A stretch of DNA of 64,000 bases from Rhodococcus koreensis (GTDB taxonomy: Bacteria; Actinomycetota; Actinomycetes; Mycobacteriales; Mycobacteriaceae). Location: contig NZ_FNSV01000005.1 of the NCBI RefSeq assembly GCF_900105905.1, forward strand, positions 4,030,001-4,094,000. Reading direction: 5' to 3'. The notes below the pieces were generated by a model. The model saw only the letters and a list, made by a program, of their open reading frames with translations, ran no database searches and had not been told where the DNA came from. Made by a program: the position numbers and the translations under genes. Shown in pieces: positions 33,754-41,871 of the stretch (position 1 is the stretch's first letter; each line of letters starts with the position of its first letter).

Positions 33754-36473
33754 AGTTGACGGTCGACGGTCAGTCGGTGGACGCCGACGCACGGCCCGGT
33801 CAGTGTCTGCGCACCTTCCTGCGGGAACAGCAGCGGTTCGCGGTCAAGAAGGGCTGCGACGCCGGGGATTGCGGCGCCTGTTCCGTGCTGCTCGACGGCG
33901 CCCCGGTGCACTCCTGTGTGGTGCCGGCGCATCGCGCGGAGAACCGCGAGGTCACCACCGCCGCCGGTCTCGGCAGTCCCGACGAACTCCATCCCGTGCA
34001 GCAGCAATTCGTCGACGCGGCGGGATTCCAGTGCGGGTTCTGCACACCCGGGATGGTGGTGACCGCGTCCGCGCTCGACTCCGCGCAACGCGCCGACCTG
34101 CCGCGCGCACTGAAGGGGAATCTGTGCCGCTGCACCGGTTATCGCTCCGTCCGCGACGCCGTCGGCGGCGTGTGCACCACCGAATCGGACAGTGCCGGTG
34201 AGTCGTTCGGACGGTCGATTCCCGCACCCGCGGCCACCCGGGTGGTGTGCGGCGCGGAACCGTACACGCTCGACCTGGCCGTCGACGGTTTGACCCACAT
34301 CCAGATCCTCGGCAGCCCGCACCCGCACGCCCGCATTACCCGCCTCGACACGTCCGCCGCCGAGCGACTGCCCGGCGTCCACGCGGTGCTCACCCACCGC
34401 GACAGTCCGGGCGTGGCCTTCTCCACCGCGCGTCACGAGTTCCGCACCGACGACCCCGACGACACCTACGTGTTCGACACGATCCTCCGGTTCCGCGGGC
34501 AGCGCGTCGCCGCGGTCGTCGCGGACTCCGTCGACATCGCCCGGCGCGCACTGCAGTTGATCGAGGTGGAGTACGAAGTCCTCGAACCGGTCTTCGACCC
34601 CGACCTGGCGCGCCGCCCGGGTGCACCCCTGCTGCACGGCGACAAAGGCACCGAGTCCCGGATCGCGGACCCGGCCCGGAATCTGGTGGCCGAGGTCCAC
34701 GGCGAGACCGGCGACCTCGCCGCCGGACTGGCGGCGGCGCGGGACACGGGTGCGGTGGTGGAGGGCACGTGGCAGACCCAGCGCGTGCAGCACACGCATC
34801 TCGAAACCCACTCGGCCATCGGCTGGCTCGACTCCGACGGTCGCCTCACCCTCCGCAGCAGCACCCAGGTGCCCTTCCTCGTCCGCGACGAACTCGCTCA
34901 CCTGTTCTCACTCGACCGCGCGCAGGTCCGGGTGTTCACGGCCCGCGTCGGGGGCGGCTTCGGCGCGAAGCAGGAGATGCTGGTGGAGGACCTCGTCGCC
35001 CTCGCCGTGCTGCGCACCGGCCGACCGGTGCAGTACGAGTTCACCCGTTCCGACCAGTTCACGATCGCCCCGTGCCGGCATCCCATGCGGGTGTCGGTGA
35101 AGGTCGGTGCCGACGGCGACGGAAGGCTGACGGCACTCGCCGTCGACGTGCTGTCGGATGCCGGTGCGTACGGCAATCATTCGGTGGGCGTGATGTTCCA
35201 CGGTTGCAGCGAATCCGTTGCGCTGTACCGGTCGCCGAACAAGCGGGTGGACGCCCAGGCCGTCTACACCAACAACCTGCCGTCCGGGGCGTTCCGCGGC
35301 TACGGGCTGGGGCAGATCATCTTCGCGGTGGAGTCCGCGCTCGACCAGCTGGCCGCGGAGCTGGGGATCGACCCGTTCGAGTTGCGTCGTCGCAACGTGG
35401 TCGTCCCGGGCGACGACTTCGTCGATTTCGAAGTCGAACACGGCGACCTCACGTACGGCAGTTACGGACTGGACCAGTGCCTCGACCTGGCGGAGGCCGC
35501 CCTGCGCCGCGGCAACGACGCGCTTCCGCCGGACGGGCCGCAGTGGCGGGTCGGTGAGGGCATGGCGGCGTCCATGATCGCGACCATCCCGCCGCGGGGG
35601 CACTTCGCGGACGTGTCCTGCACCCTCGTCGAGGGCAGCCGGTACGAACTGCGGGTGGGCACAGCCGAGTTCGGGAACGGCACCACCACCGTGCACGCGC
35701 AGCTCGCCGCATCCGCGCTCGGCACCACCGCCGACCGGATCACCGTGATCCAATCCGACACCGACGTCGCCGGGCACGACACCGGAGCATTCGGTTCGGC
35801 AGGCACGGTCGTCGCCGGGAAGGCGGTACATCTCGCCGGAACCCGGCTGCGGGAGCTGTTGTTCGAGGTCGCCCGTCGCGTCGCCGGCGCCGCCGAGGAC
35901 AGCGACTGCGCGCTCACACCCGACGCGGTCGTGGTCGCCGGGCGGACCGTCGAACTCGACAAGCTGGTACCCGAGGGACCGCTCCGGGCCGAGGGCCACC
36001 ACGACGGCACCCCGCGGTCGGTGGTGTTCAACGTGCACGCCTTCCGGGTCGCGGTCGACACCGTCACCGGGGAGGTCCGGATCCTGCAGTCCATCCAGGC
36101 CGCGGATGCCGGCACGGTCCTCAACCCGCAGCAGTGCCGCGGGCAGGTCGAGGGCGGCGTGGCGCAGGCCATCGGCAGCGCGCTGTACGAGGAGATCCTG
36201 CTCGACGGCGCCGGGACCGTCCTCAACCCGCAGCTGCGGAACTATCACATCCCGCAGCTCGTGGACGTGCCGGACACCGAGGTCTACTTCGCGGACACCT
36301 ACGACGAGCTGGGCCCGCACGGCGCCAAGTCGATGAGTGAGTCCCCGTACAACCCGGTCGCCCCGGCCCTGGCCAACGCGATCGCGGACGCCACCGGCGC
36401 CCGGCTTCGGCGGCTCCCGATGACCCCCGCCGCCGTGTGGCGTGCGGCTTCGCCGCCCGTGAGTACTTGTTAA
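33750..36473 (+). CDS. Xanthine dehydrogenase, fused 2Fe-2S and molybdopterin subunits
   Basis: The 907-residue protein joins the iron-sulphur and molybdenum parts of xanthine dehydrogenase, like the aldehyde oxidoreductase Mop. The first 2Fe-2S site has Cys36, Cys41, Cys44 and Cys56; the second has Cys95, Cys98, Cys126 and Cys128. After a linker (about 145-165) comes the molybdopterin domain with GGGFGAKQ, the FRGYGLGQ segment and the catalytic Glu864 in HGAKSMSESP. With the separate FAD subunit it should oxidise hypoxanthine and xanthine to urate. The last ten residues (RAASPPVSTC) are encoded by the left arm of a long hairpin. No XdhC maturation gene is next to it; a MobA-like gene lies 4 kb away. 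Confidence 0.92.
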   Translation: MKLTVDGQSVDADARPGQCLRTFLREQQRFAVKKGCDAGDCGACSVLLDGAPVHSCVVPAHRAENREVTTAAGLGSPDELHPVQQQFVDAAGFQCGFCTPGMVVTASALDSAQRADLPRALKGNLCRCTGYRSVRDAVGGVCTTESDSAGESFGRSIPAPAATRVVCGAEPYTLDLAVDGLTHIQILGSPHPHARITRLDTSAAERLPGVHAVLTHRDSPGVAFSTARHEFRTDDPDDTYVFDTILRFRGQRVAAVVADSVDIARRALQLIEVEYEVLEPVFDPDLARRPGAPLLHGDKGTESRIADPARNLVAEVHGETGDLAAGLAAARDTGAVVEGTWQTQRVQHTHLETHSAIGWLDSDGRLTLRSSTQVPFLVRDELAHLFSLDRAQVRVFTARVGGGFGAKQEMLVEDLVALAVLRTGRPVQYEFTRSDQFTIAPCRHPMRVSVKVGADGDGRLTALAVDVLSDAGAYGNHSVGVMFHGCSESVALYRSPNKRVDAQAVYTNNLPSGAFRGYGLGQIIFAVESALDQLAAELGIDPFELRRRNVVVPGDDFVDFEVEHGDLTYGSYGLDQCLDLAEAALRRGNDALPPDGPQWRVGEGMAASMIATIPPRGHFADVSCTLVEGSRYELRVGTAEFGNGTTTVHAQLAASALGTTADRITVIQSDTDVAGHDTGAFGSAGTVVAGKAVHLAGTRLRELLFEVARRVAGAAEDSDCALTPDAVVVAGRTVELDKLVPEGPLRAEGHHDGTPRSVVFNVHAFRVAVDTVTGEVRILQSIQAADAGTVLNPQQCRGQVEGGVAQAIGSALYEEILLDGAGTVLNPQLRNYHIPQLVDVPDTEVYFADTYDELGPHGAKSMSESPYNPVAPALANAIADATGARLRRLPMTPAAVWRAASPPVSTC

Positions 36474-36514
36474 CCGCCCGACGTTAATAAGTACTCACGG
36501 GCGGCGAAGCCGCA
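36443..36514. terminator. Long perfect hairpin between convergent genes
   Basis: Arms at 36443-36468 and 36489-36514 are perfectly complementary over 26 bases, and the 20-base loop holds a further 5-bp stem (TTAAC 36470-36474 with GTTAA 36483-36487). It serves as a bidirectional terminator. Both stop codons (36471-36473 on the plus strand, 36495-36497 on the minus strand) fall inside it, so each arm also encodes protein C-termini. Confidence 0.85.
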
Positions 36515-36962
36515 GCAGTGCCTCGACGATGGGACGCTGCCCCTTGACCAGCTTCGTTTCGGCGACATCCGACGGGAACCAGCGGGCGTCGTCGACCTCG
36601 GGAAACTGCTGAATCTTCCCGGACCGCGGCGGCCATTCCAGTTCGAACGTGTTGCTCTCGACGAAGGCGACGTCTTCGCTCACCTCTGCCGCGTACACGG
36701 TGATCACCTTGCGTGAGGGCTGCCGGAATTCGCCGAGCAACTCGTACTCGACCGCGGGCGGCGGCGCGCCGATCTCTTCCTCGTACTCGCGCAGCGCGGC
36801 CGCGTACGGATCCTCGCCCTCGACGTATTCGCCCTTGGGGATCGACCACGCGGCGTCGTCCTTGCGCGCCCAGAACGGGCCACCCATGTGCACGATCCAC
36901 AACTGGAGCACCCCCGCATCGTCTGTGCGATACAGGAGTACTCCAGCGCTGGTGACGGTCAT
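36495..36962 (-). CDS. NUDIX hydrolase
   Basis: The 155-residue protein contains a full Nudix box, GEYVEGEDPYAAALREYEEE followed by IGA, in the order G-x5-E-x7-REUxEExGU, at about residues 44-66. Such enzymes hydrolyse nucleoside diphosphates linked to another group; the substrate cannot be told. The N terminus SAGVLLYRTDDAGVLQLWIVHMGG and the WSIPKGEY segment resemble the small single-domain family often annotated as MutT-like or diadenosine polyphosphate hydrolases. ATG 36962 is the natural start. It is downstream of ndh in the same direction with a nine-base gap, so the two may be co-transcribed. Confidence 0.88.
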   Translation of the reverse strand: MTVTSAGVLLYRTDDAGVLQLWIVHMGGPFWARKDDAAWSIPKGEYVEGEDPYAAALREYEEEIGAPPPAVEYELLGEFRQPSRKVITVYAAEVSEDVAFVESNTFELEWPPRSGKIQQFPEVDDARWFPSDVAETKLVKGQRPIVEALLRLRRP

Positions 36963-36971
36963 GGGACCACG

Positions 36972-38276
36972 TTAGGCTGCGGCGTCCTCCCGCTGGTCGC
37001 TCAACTCGATCGTTTCGATCTCCTGGGCGTAGTGGAAGTGCGGGCGGCGGTGTCCGAGGAACGAACCGCACCACGACATCACCGCGACGTACCGGTTGCG
37101 GAATCCGACCAGGTAGACGAGGTGCACGGCGAGCCACAGGAACCAGGCGAGCACACCGGTCAGCTCGACCTTGCCGACGCGGGTGATCGCGCGGAACCGG
37201 TTGATGATCGCCATGCTGCCCTTGTCGCGGTACGTGAACGGCGTGCCGAGGGCGCGTTTCCCGGTGATGATGGCCGCGACGTGGCGTCCACCCTGCATCG
37301 CGAACGGCGACTGCGCGGGCAGGTTGTTCAGCGACGCCATGTCGCCGATCGCGTAGACGTCGTCGTAGCGGCCCACCGTGAGGTCCTCGTCGACCAGCAG
37401 CCGGCCGCCGCGGCCGGTCTCGCAGCCGGTCCGGTCCGCGAGCACTGCCGCGAAGTCGTTGGCCTGGATCCCCGCCGACCAGATGATGGTGTCCGCCGTG
37501 AGGCGCTTCTCGAAACCGGTGCTCGGCGACGACAGGGTGGCGCCGTGGTCGTCGATGTCGGTGACCATCGTGCCGAGAACCACCTCGACACCCGCCTTCT
37601 CCAGCGAGTCCTGCGTGTACTTGCTGAGCTTGCCGCCGAAGACCGGTAGCGTCTCGTTCGCACCCTCGACGAGCGTGACGGTGACCTCTTCGGACGTGAT
37701 GTCGCGAAGCGACTTCTCGAAGTAGCGGCCCGCCAGTTCCTTGATCTGACCTGCCAGTTCGACACCGGTCGGGCCGGCACCGATCACGATGAAGTGCAGC
37801 AGGTCGCGACGACGCTCCGGGTCGGAGGTGGTGTGCGCCTCCTCGAAGCAGCGGACGATCTGCCTGCGCAGCCGGTCGGCGTCGGCGACGGTCTTGAGCG
37901 CGTACGTGACCTCGGCGAACTCGTCGCGCCCGAAGTAGGCCTGCCGGGCGCCCGTCGCGGCGATGAGGCTGTCGTAACCGATGGTGTGGCGGATGCTGCC
38001 GGCCTCGTAGACGACCTCTTTCTTGTCCGGGTCGACGTCGACGACGCGGCCCAGGCGGACGTCGCCACTGGGGTACTTGGCGAGGATCGCGCGGATGGAC
38101 GGGGCGATCTCGCCGGGCGAGATGACACCGGTCGCGACCTGGTACAGAAGGGGCTGGAACAGATGCTCGGTGGTCTCGGAAATCAGCACGAACGGCGTGC
38201 CGGCCTTGCCGAGCTTCTTCGCCGCCGCGAGTGCGCCGAATCCCGATCCCACGATGACAACCTGTGTGCGATCCAC
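36972..38276 (-). CDS. ndh: Type II NADH:quinone dehydrogenase
   Basis: This 434-residue flavoprotein oxidises NADH and reduces menaquinone at the inner membrane face without pumping protons. The FAD site is VVIVGSGFGALAAAKKLGK near the N terminus and the NADH site is FIVIGAGPTGVELAGQI at about 163-179; the segment IWSAGIQANDFA and YAIGDMASLNNLP complete the family pattern. A hydrophobic stretch near residues 365-385 (WFLWLAVHLVYLVGF) gives membrane contact. The GTG start has AGGAGG six bases upstream. It precedes the NUDIX gene and is divergent from a LysR regulator. Confidence 0.93.
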   Translation of the reverse strand: MDRTQVVIVGSGFGALAAAKKLGKAGTPFVLISETTEHLFQPLLYQVATGVISPGEIAPSIRAILAKYPSGDVRLGRVVDVDPDKKEVVYEAGSIRHTIGYDSLIAATGARQAYFGRDEFAEVTYALKTVADADRLRRQIVRCFEEAHTTSDPERRRDLLHFIVIGAGPTGVELAGQIKELAGRYFEKSLRDITSEEVTVTLVEGANETLPVFGGKLSKYTQDSLEKAGVEVVLGTMVTDIDDHGATLSSPSTGFEKRLTADTIIWSAGIQANDFAAVLADRTGCETGRGGRLLVDEDLTVGRYDDVYAIGDMASLNNLPAQSPFAMQGGRHVAAIITGKRALGTPFTYRDKGSMAIINRFRAITRVGKVELTGVLAWFLWLAVHLVYLVGFRNRYVAVMSWCGSFLGHRRPHFHYAQEIETIELSDQREDAAA

Positions 38277-38370
38277 CGAAAACCTCCTACTGCTTCATGC
38301 GTCTACTTAGCTCCGCGTATGAGCTCCACATTAGGGATCGACCGTTGTTAATTGCCAGTAAGCTGGGGAA

Positions 38371-38392
38371 ATCGAAATAGTGTTATCTCGAT
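38371..38392. promoter_or_regulatory. LysR-type palindrome between ndh and the lysR gene
   Basis: ATCGAAATAGTGTTATCTCG (38371-38390, followed by AT) reads as ATCGAaATA-gtgt-TATcTCGAT, matching in eight of nine arm positions. It lies 39 bases before the LysR start and 95 before ndh. This is the usual place and form of a LysR binding site, so autoregulation is likely and control of ndh possible. Confidence 0.5.
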
Positions 38393-38430
38393 TGCTCATA
38401 AGTCTTCCCCGAAGGACGTAACCTCAGGTC

Positions 38431-39330
38431 ATGGAGTTCCGACAGCTTCGCTACTTCCTCGCGGTCGGCGAGGAGGGCAGTTTCTCGCGCGCGGCACAAC
38501 GCTGCTTCATCTCCCAGTCGGCGATCAGCCATCAGATCGCCAAACTCGAAACCGAGTTGGGCACCACCCTGCTGGAACGCTCGACACGCGCCACCCGGCT
38601 CACCGCGGCGGGCGAACGACTGATGCCCATCGCCGCCGAGATGATGGGCCTCGAGGCGCGCGCGCTGTCGGTGGGACTCGACCCCCGCAACCGGCTCCGG
38701 ATCAGCGCGAGCATGAGCTTCGCGACGCAGAGCCTGGAGGCGATATCGGCTGTCCGCGAAGACTTCCCGCAGCTCGACATCGAATTCGTCATCAAGGATT
38801 TCACCGACCGGATGACCGCCGTCGCGTCGGGTGACGCCGACCTCGCACTCATCCGCGGCGGCGTCGACCGGCCGGGCCTCGAAACCGTCGAATTCGGGCT
38901 CGAGGACCTGGTGATCGTGACGTCGAGCAAACACCCACTCGCCGGGGTCTCGACCGTCGACCTCAGCGAACTGGCGCCCTACCCCCTGCTACTGCCGCCC
39001 CGCAGCAGTCAGATCCTGATCCACAACGTCGTCGAGGACGCATTCCGGCAGGTCGGGCAGCGCGTGATGCTCGGACCGTCGATCCCCAGCGACCACACGG
39101 CCACCCTCGACGTCCTCACCACCCCGCGGTCGTGGACGGTGCTGTACGCCGACACCGCCGACGCGACGCCCCGCCGCGGGCTGAGCTTCCTGCGCGAGGC
39201 GCACGATCGACTGCGCATCCCGGTGTGCGGGGTCGTCCGCAGCGGAACTGCGACGCGGCCCGAACTGACGCACCTGTTCCGTGCGCTCGCGCAGTCGATC
39301 GCCGGGACCGGCGGAGCGGCCGAAACCTAA
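38431..39330 (+). CDS. LysR-family transcriptional regulator
   Basis: The 299-residue protein has the LysR N-terminal winged helix (MEFRQLRYFLAVGEEGSFSR, then AAQRCFISQSAISHQIAKLE) and a periplasmic-binding-like effector domain from about residue 88 (RLRISASMSF through VIVTSSKHPLAG). The effector is not predictable. It is divergent from ndh with a good palindrome between, and its stop overlaps the convergent hydrolase stop by four bases. LysR proteins usually act on the divergent neighbour, here a respiratory dehydrogenase, though autoregulation alone is possible. Confidence 0.9.
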   Translation: MEFRQLRYFLAVGEEGSFSRAAQRCFISQSAISHQIAKLETELGTTLLERSTRATRLTAAGERLMPIAAEMMGLEARALSVGLDPRNRLRISASMSFATQSLEAISAVREDFPQLDIEFVIKDFTDRMTAVASGDADLALIRGGVDRPGLETVEFGLEDLVIVTSSKHPLAGVSTVDLSELAPYPLLLPPRSSQILIHNVVEDAFRQVGQRVMLGPSIPSDHTATLDVLTTPRSWTVLYADTADATPRRGLSFLREAHDRLRIPVCGVVRSGTATRPELTHLFRALAQSIAGTGGAAET

Positions 39331-40271
39331 ACGTCGATCAGACCGTGCCGGTCGACCCACGTCAGCACACGGTCGAGCATCGTGTCGGGGACCTCGAGCT
39401 GCGGAGTGTGCCCCACATCCGCGAGAATCACGCTGTCCCACCGCGGATTCGCGGTCGCCACCTTGCGGGCCGCCGCGACCGGAACCAGCCGGTCGCGGTC
39501 GCCGTGGAGCAGGAGGACCGGCTGCGCGATCGACCGCATGGTGTCGAGGTACCGGCGCGGGCGGGCCAGGACCCGCATCAGTGAGCGGCTGGCCTGGAGG
39601 AACGCCGCGTCCTCGGACGGCAGCCCGCGCCGGTAGCCCGCGAGAGCCGCTGCGGCGTCGAGGGAATCTTCCGACGCTCGGCTCGGATCGGCGAAGCACA
39701 GGTCGATCATCCGCTCGACCAACTGCCGGTCCGTCAACTTCCGGCTCGAGTACTGCAGGAACCGCTCCCCCACGAACGGGGTGAAGTACATCGCGAACTG
39801 TGCGGCGATCCGCGGATCCGGGATCCGTTGCGCGACAGGCAGTGCGGGGTCGACCAGGACCAGCGCCGAGACCGTCTCCGGGTGCGCCGCCGCCTCGAAC
39901 AGCGAGATCATGCCGCCCATCGAGTTGCCCATCAAAATCACGGGACGGCCGACGACGTCGCGCAGGAAACGGTGCAGCACCTTCGCGTTGGCGCCGACCC
40001 CTGTGCGGCGTCGTCCGGACGGGCTGAGCCCGAACCCGGGGAGATCGACGGTGAGCACGCGGGTGCGCTCGGCGAGGACCGGTGCGATCCGCACCCAGTT
40101 CAGGTGCGAGCCGCCGAGCCCGTGGACCATGACCACCGGAGGGAACTCGGTCTCCTCGCCGTATTCGACCCAGTGAACGGGACCGTCGAGGTCGACGATG
40201 CTGCCCGCGCCACCCCATCGCTGCGCGAACTCCTGCTGGGCAGGTTCGCCGACTCTGTTCGGATCAACCAT
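39327..40271 (-). CDS. Alpha/beta hydrolase
   Basis: The 314-residue protein is an alpha/beta-hydrolase fold enzyme. The nucleophile elbow is GNSMGGMIS (Ser), the acid is in LHGDRDRLVP, and the His is in DVGHTPQLEVPD; the oxyanion loop is HGLGGSHLNW. It resembles the epoxide hydrolase/C-C hydrolase/esterase group, and no lid or signal sequence identifies a substrate. ATG 40271 has no strong ribosome binding site. It is convergent with the LysR gene and divergent from the MobA-like gene (119-base gap with nothing clear). Confidence 0.85.
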   Translation of the reverse strand: MVDPNRVGEPAQQEFAQRWGGAGSIVDLDGPVHWVEYGEETEFPPVVMVHGLGGSHLNWVRIAPVLAERTRVLTVDLPGFGLSPSGRRRTGVGANAKVLHRFLRDVVGRPVILMGNSMGGMISLFEAAAHPETVSALVLVDPALPVAQRIPDPRIAAQFAMYFTPFVGERFLQYSSRKLTDRQLVERMIDLCFADPSRASEDSLDAAAALAGYRRGLPSEDAAFLQASRSLMRVLARPRRYLDTMRSIAQPVLLLHGDRDRLVPVAAARKVATANPRWDSVILADVGHTPQLEVPDTMLDRVLTWVDRHGLIDV

Positions 40272-40390
40272 GCGTCCGTCCGTTCCGACTGTTGGGCGTG
40301 CCGTCTGTTGGGCCTGCCGAGGCCACCGGCCAGTCTACGGCCGTACCGTCGTATGTTTGAACGCATGCAGCGTGGGACGGTGAGAGTTCG

Positions 40391-40972
40391 ATGACGATCG
40401 GGGGCGTGCTGCTCGCGGCCGGGGCCGGTTCGCGCATGGGCATGCCGAAGGCGCTCGTCGTCGGCGCGGACGGAGAACCGTGGCTCGCGCGCGGGGTCCG
40501 GGTGCTGTCGGAGGCCGGATGCGAGCCGACCGTCGTGGTGCTCGGTGCCCGCGCCGACGAGGCCGAGCACCTCCTGCCCGGCGGTGTCCCCGTCACCGTC
40601 GGGATCGCGGACGACTGGCAGTCGGGAATGTCCGCGTCCCTGCGTCGGGGGCTGGAGGTCGCGGCGACGTTCGACGACGTCGACGCCGTCGTCATCACCC
40701 TCGTCGACCTCCCCGACCTCGGTGTCGACGCCGTCCGGCGGATCGTGTCGGTGCCGCCCGGCGACGCCCGGTCGGCGCTGCGCCAGGCCCACTACAGCGG
40801 ACGCCCGGGTCACCCGGTTCTGATCGGCCGGGACCACTGGCTCCCGTTGCGGCACAGCCTCACCGGGGACTCCGGCGCGCGGAAGTACCTCGCGGCACAC
40901 GGCGCCGAGGCGGTCGACTGCTCCGATCTGGGCTCGGGACGCGACGTCGATTCGCCGCGCGAACTCCACTAG
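40391..40972 (+). CDS. MobA-like molybdenum cofactor nucleotidyltransferase
   Basis: The 193-residue protein has the GT-A/MobA-type nucleotide-binding N terminus GGVLLAAGAGSRMGMPKALV and the metal-binding Asp in LVDLPDLG. It belongs to the MobA/MocA-like group that joins CMP or GMP to molybdopterin; the CMP form is used by xanthine dehydrogenase-type enzymes. Since a xanthine dehydrogenase lies 4 kb away and no other molybdenum enzyme is visible, MocA-like service of that enzyme is the best guess. It stands as a single gene ending at a strong hairpin. Confidence 0.82.
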   Translation: MTIGGVLLAAGAGSRMGMPKALVVGADGEPWLARGVRVLSEAGCEPTVVVLGARADEAEHLLPGGVPVTVGIADDWQSGMSASLRRGLEVAATFDDVDAVVITLVDLPDLGVDAVRRIVSVPPGDARSALRQAHYSGRPGHPVLIGRDHWLPLRHSLTGDSGARKYLAAHGAEAVDCSDLGSGRDVDSPRELH

Positions 40973-40977
40973 CGCCT

Positions 40978-41030
40978 CGGACGAACGGGACGCTCGTTCG
41001 ATCTGACGCAACGAGCGTCCCGTTCGTCCG
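40978..41030. terminator. Perfect 21-bp hairpin between convergent genes
   Basis: Arms 40978-40998 and 41010-41030 are perfectly complementary (core GGACGAACGGGACGCTCGTT) with an 11-base loop. The hairpin lies between the MobA-like and ABC permease genes, which converge, so it ends transcription from both sides. There is no U-tract. Confidence 0.85.
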
Positions 41031-41052
41031 GCGACAGCACGGCCGCGACCGT

Positions 41053-41871
41053 TCACCGGCTGACCGCCTTCTTGTACCGCCGGATCGCGAACGGTACGAA
41101 GATCACCAGCAGGACCGCCGACCACAGGAGTGAGGCGATGACCGGGTGCTGCAACGGCCAGGCGTCGGGAACGGTCATGGCCGGGTTGGTGTTTCCGAAC
41201 AGTTCCCGCACGGCCTGTGTCACCGCGGACACCGGGTTCCATTCGGCGATCACCTTGAGCGGGCCGGGCAAGTTGGTGGTCTCGACGAACGTGTTCGCGA
41301 TGAACGAGAGCGGGAAGATGACGATGAAACTGGCATTGTTGAACACTTCCGGGGTGCGGATCCAGAGTCCGACCACCGCCATCACCCAGGACAGGGCGTA
41401 GGCGAACAACAGCAGGAGCAGGTAGCCGAGAACTGCTTCGCCGAGACTCGAGTGGATGCGCCACCCGATGATCAGACCGGTCAGCGACATCACGACGAGG
41501 CTGACGATGTTGATCAGGACGTCGGTGGACGTGCGGCCGAGGAGGACGGCGGACGGGGCCATCGGCAGCGACCGGAATCGGTCGATGATCCCCTTCTGCA
41601 GATCCTCGACCATCCCGAGGCCCGTCCATGTGGCCCCGAAGATGACTGTCTGCGTGAAGATCCCGGCGATCAGGAATTCGCGGTACGACATTCCGGGAAC
41701 CTGGATCGCGCTGCCGAAGACGTACGCGAACAGCAGCACGAACATGATCGGCGACAACGTGGTGAACACGATGAGGTCGGGGACGCGCTTGATCTTGATC
41801 ATGTTGCGTTTGGCGATCGTGAGCCCGTCCGCGAGCGCGGTGTGCACGGACGCCGTCTGTGGTGCGCTCAT
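41053..41871 (-). CDS. ABC-2 type exporter permease (DrrB-like)
   Basis: The 272-residue protein has about six membrane helices and the ABC-2 permease pattern: an N-terminal cytoplasmic part with RNMIKIKRVPDLIVF, a first helix TLSPIMFVLLFAYVFG, and the conserved amphipathic/periplasmic block GMVEDLQKGIIDRFRSLPMA. It pairs with the ATPase gene upstream, whose stop overlaps its ATG as ATGA. DrrAB-type pairs export lipids, antibiotics or other hydrophobic compounds; the substrate is unknown. Near-identical gene arrangement is common in mycolic-acid actinobacteria. Confidence 0.9.
   Translation of the reverse strand: MSAPQTASVHTALADGLTIAKRNMIKIKRVPDLIVFTTLSPIMFVLLFAYVFGSAIQVPGMSYREFLIAGIFTQTVIFGATWTGLGMVEDLQKGIIDRFRSLPMAPSAVLLGRTSTDVLINIVSLVVMSLTGLIIGWRIHSSLGEAVLGYLLLLLFAYALSWVMAVVGLWIRTPEVFNNASFIVIFPLSFIANTFVETTNLPGPLKVIAEWNPVSAVTQAVRELFGNTNPAMTVPDAWPLQHPVIASLLWSAVLLVIFVPFAIRRYKKAVSR

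Noticed and set aside
33750..36473. Possible sequencing fusion of two XDH genes
   Set aside because: The linker is in frame with natural codon use and the total length equals known Mop-like proteins.
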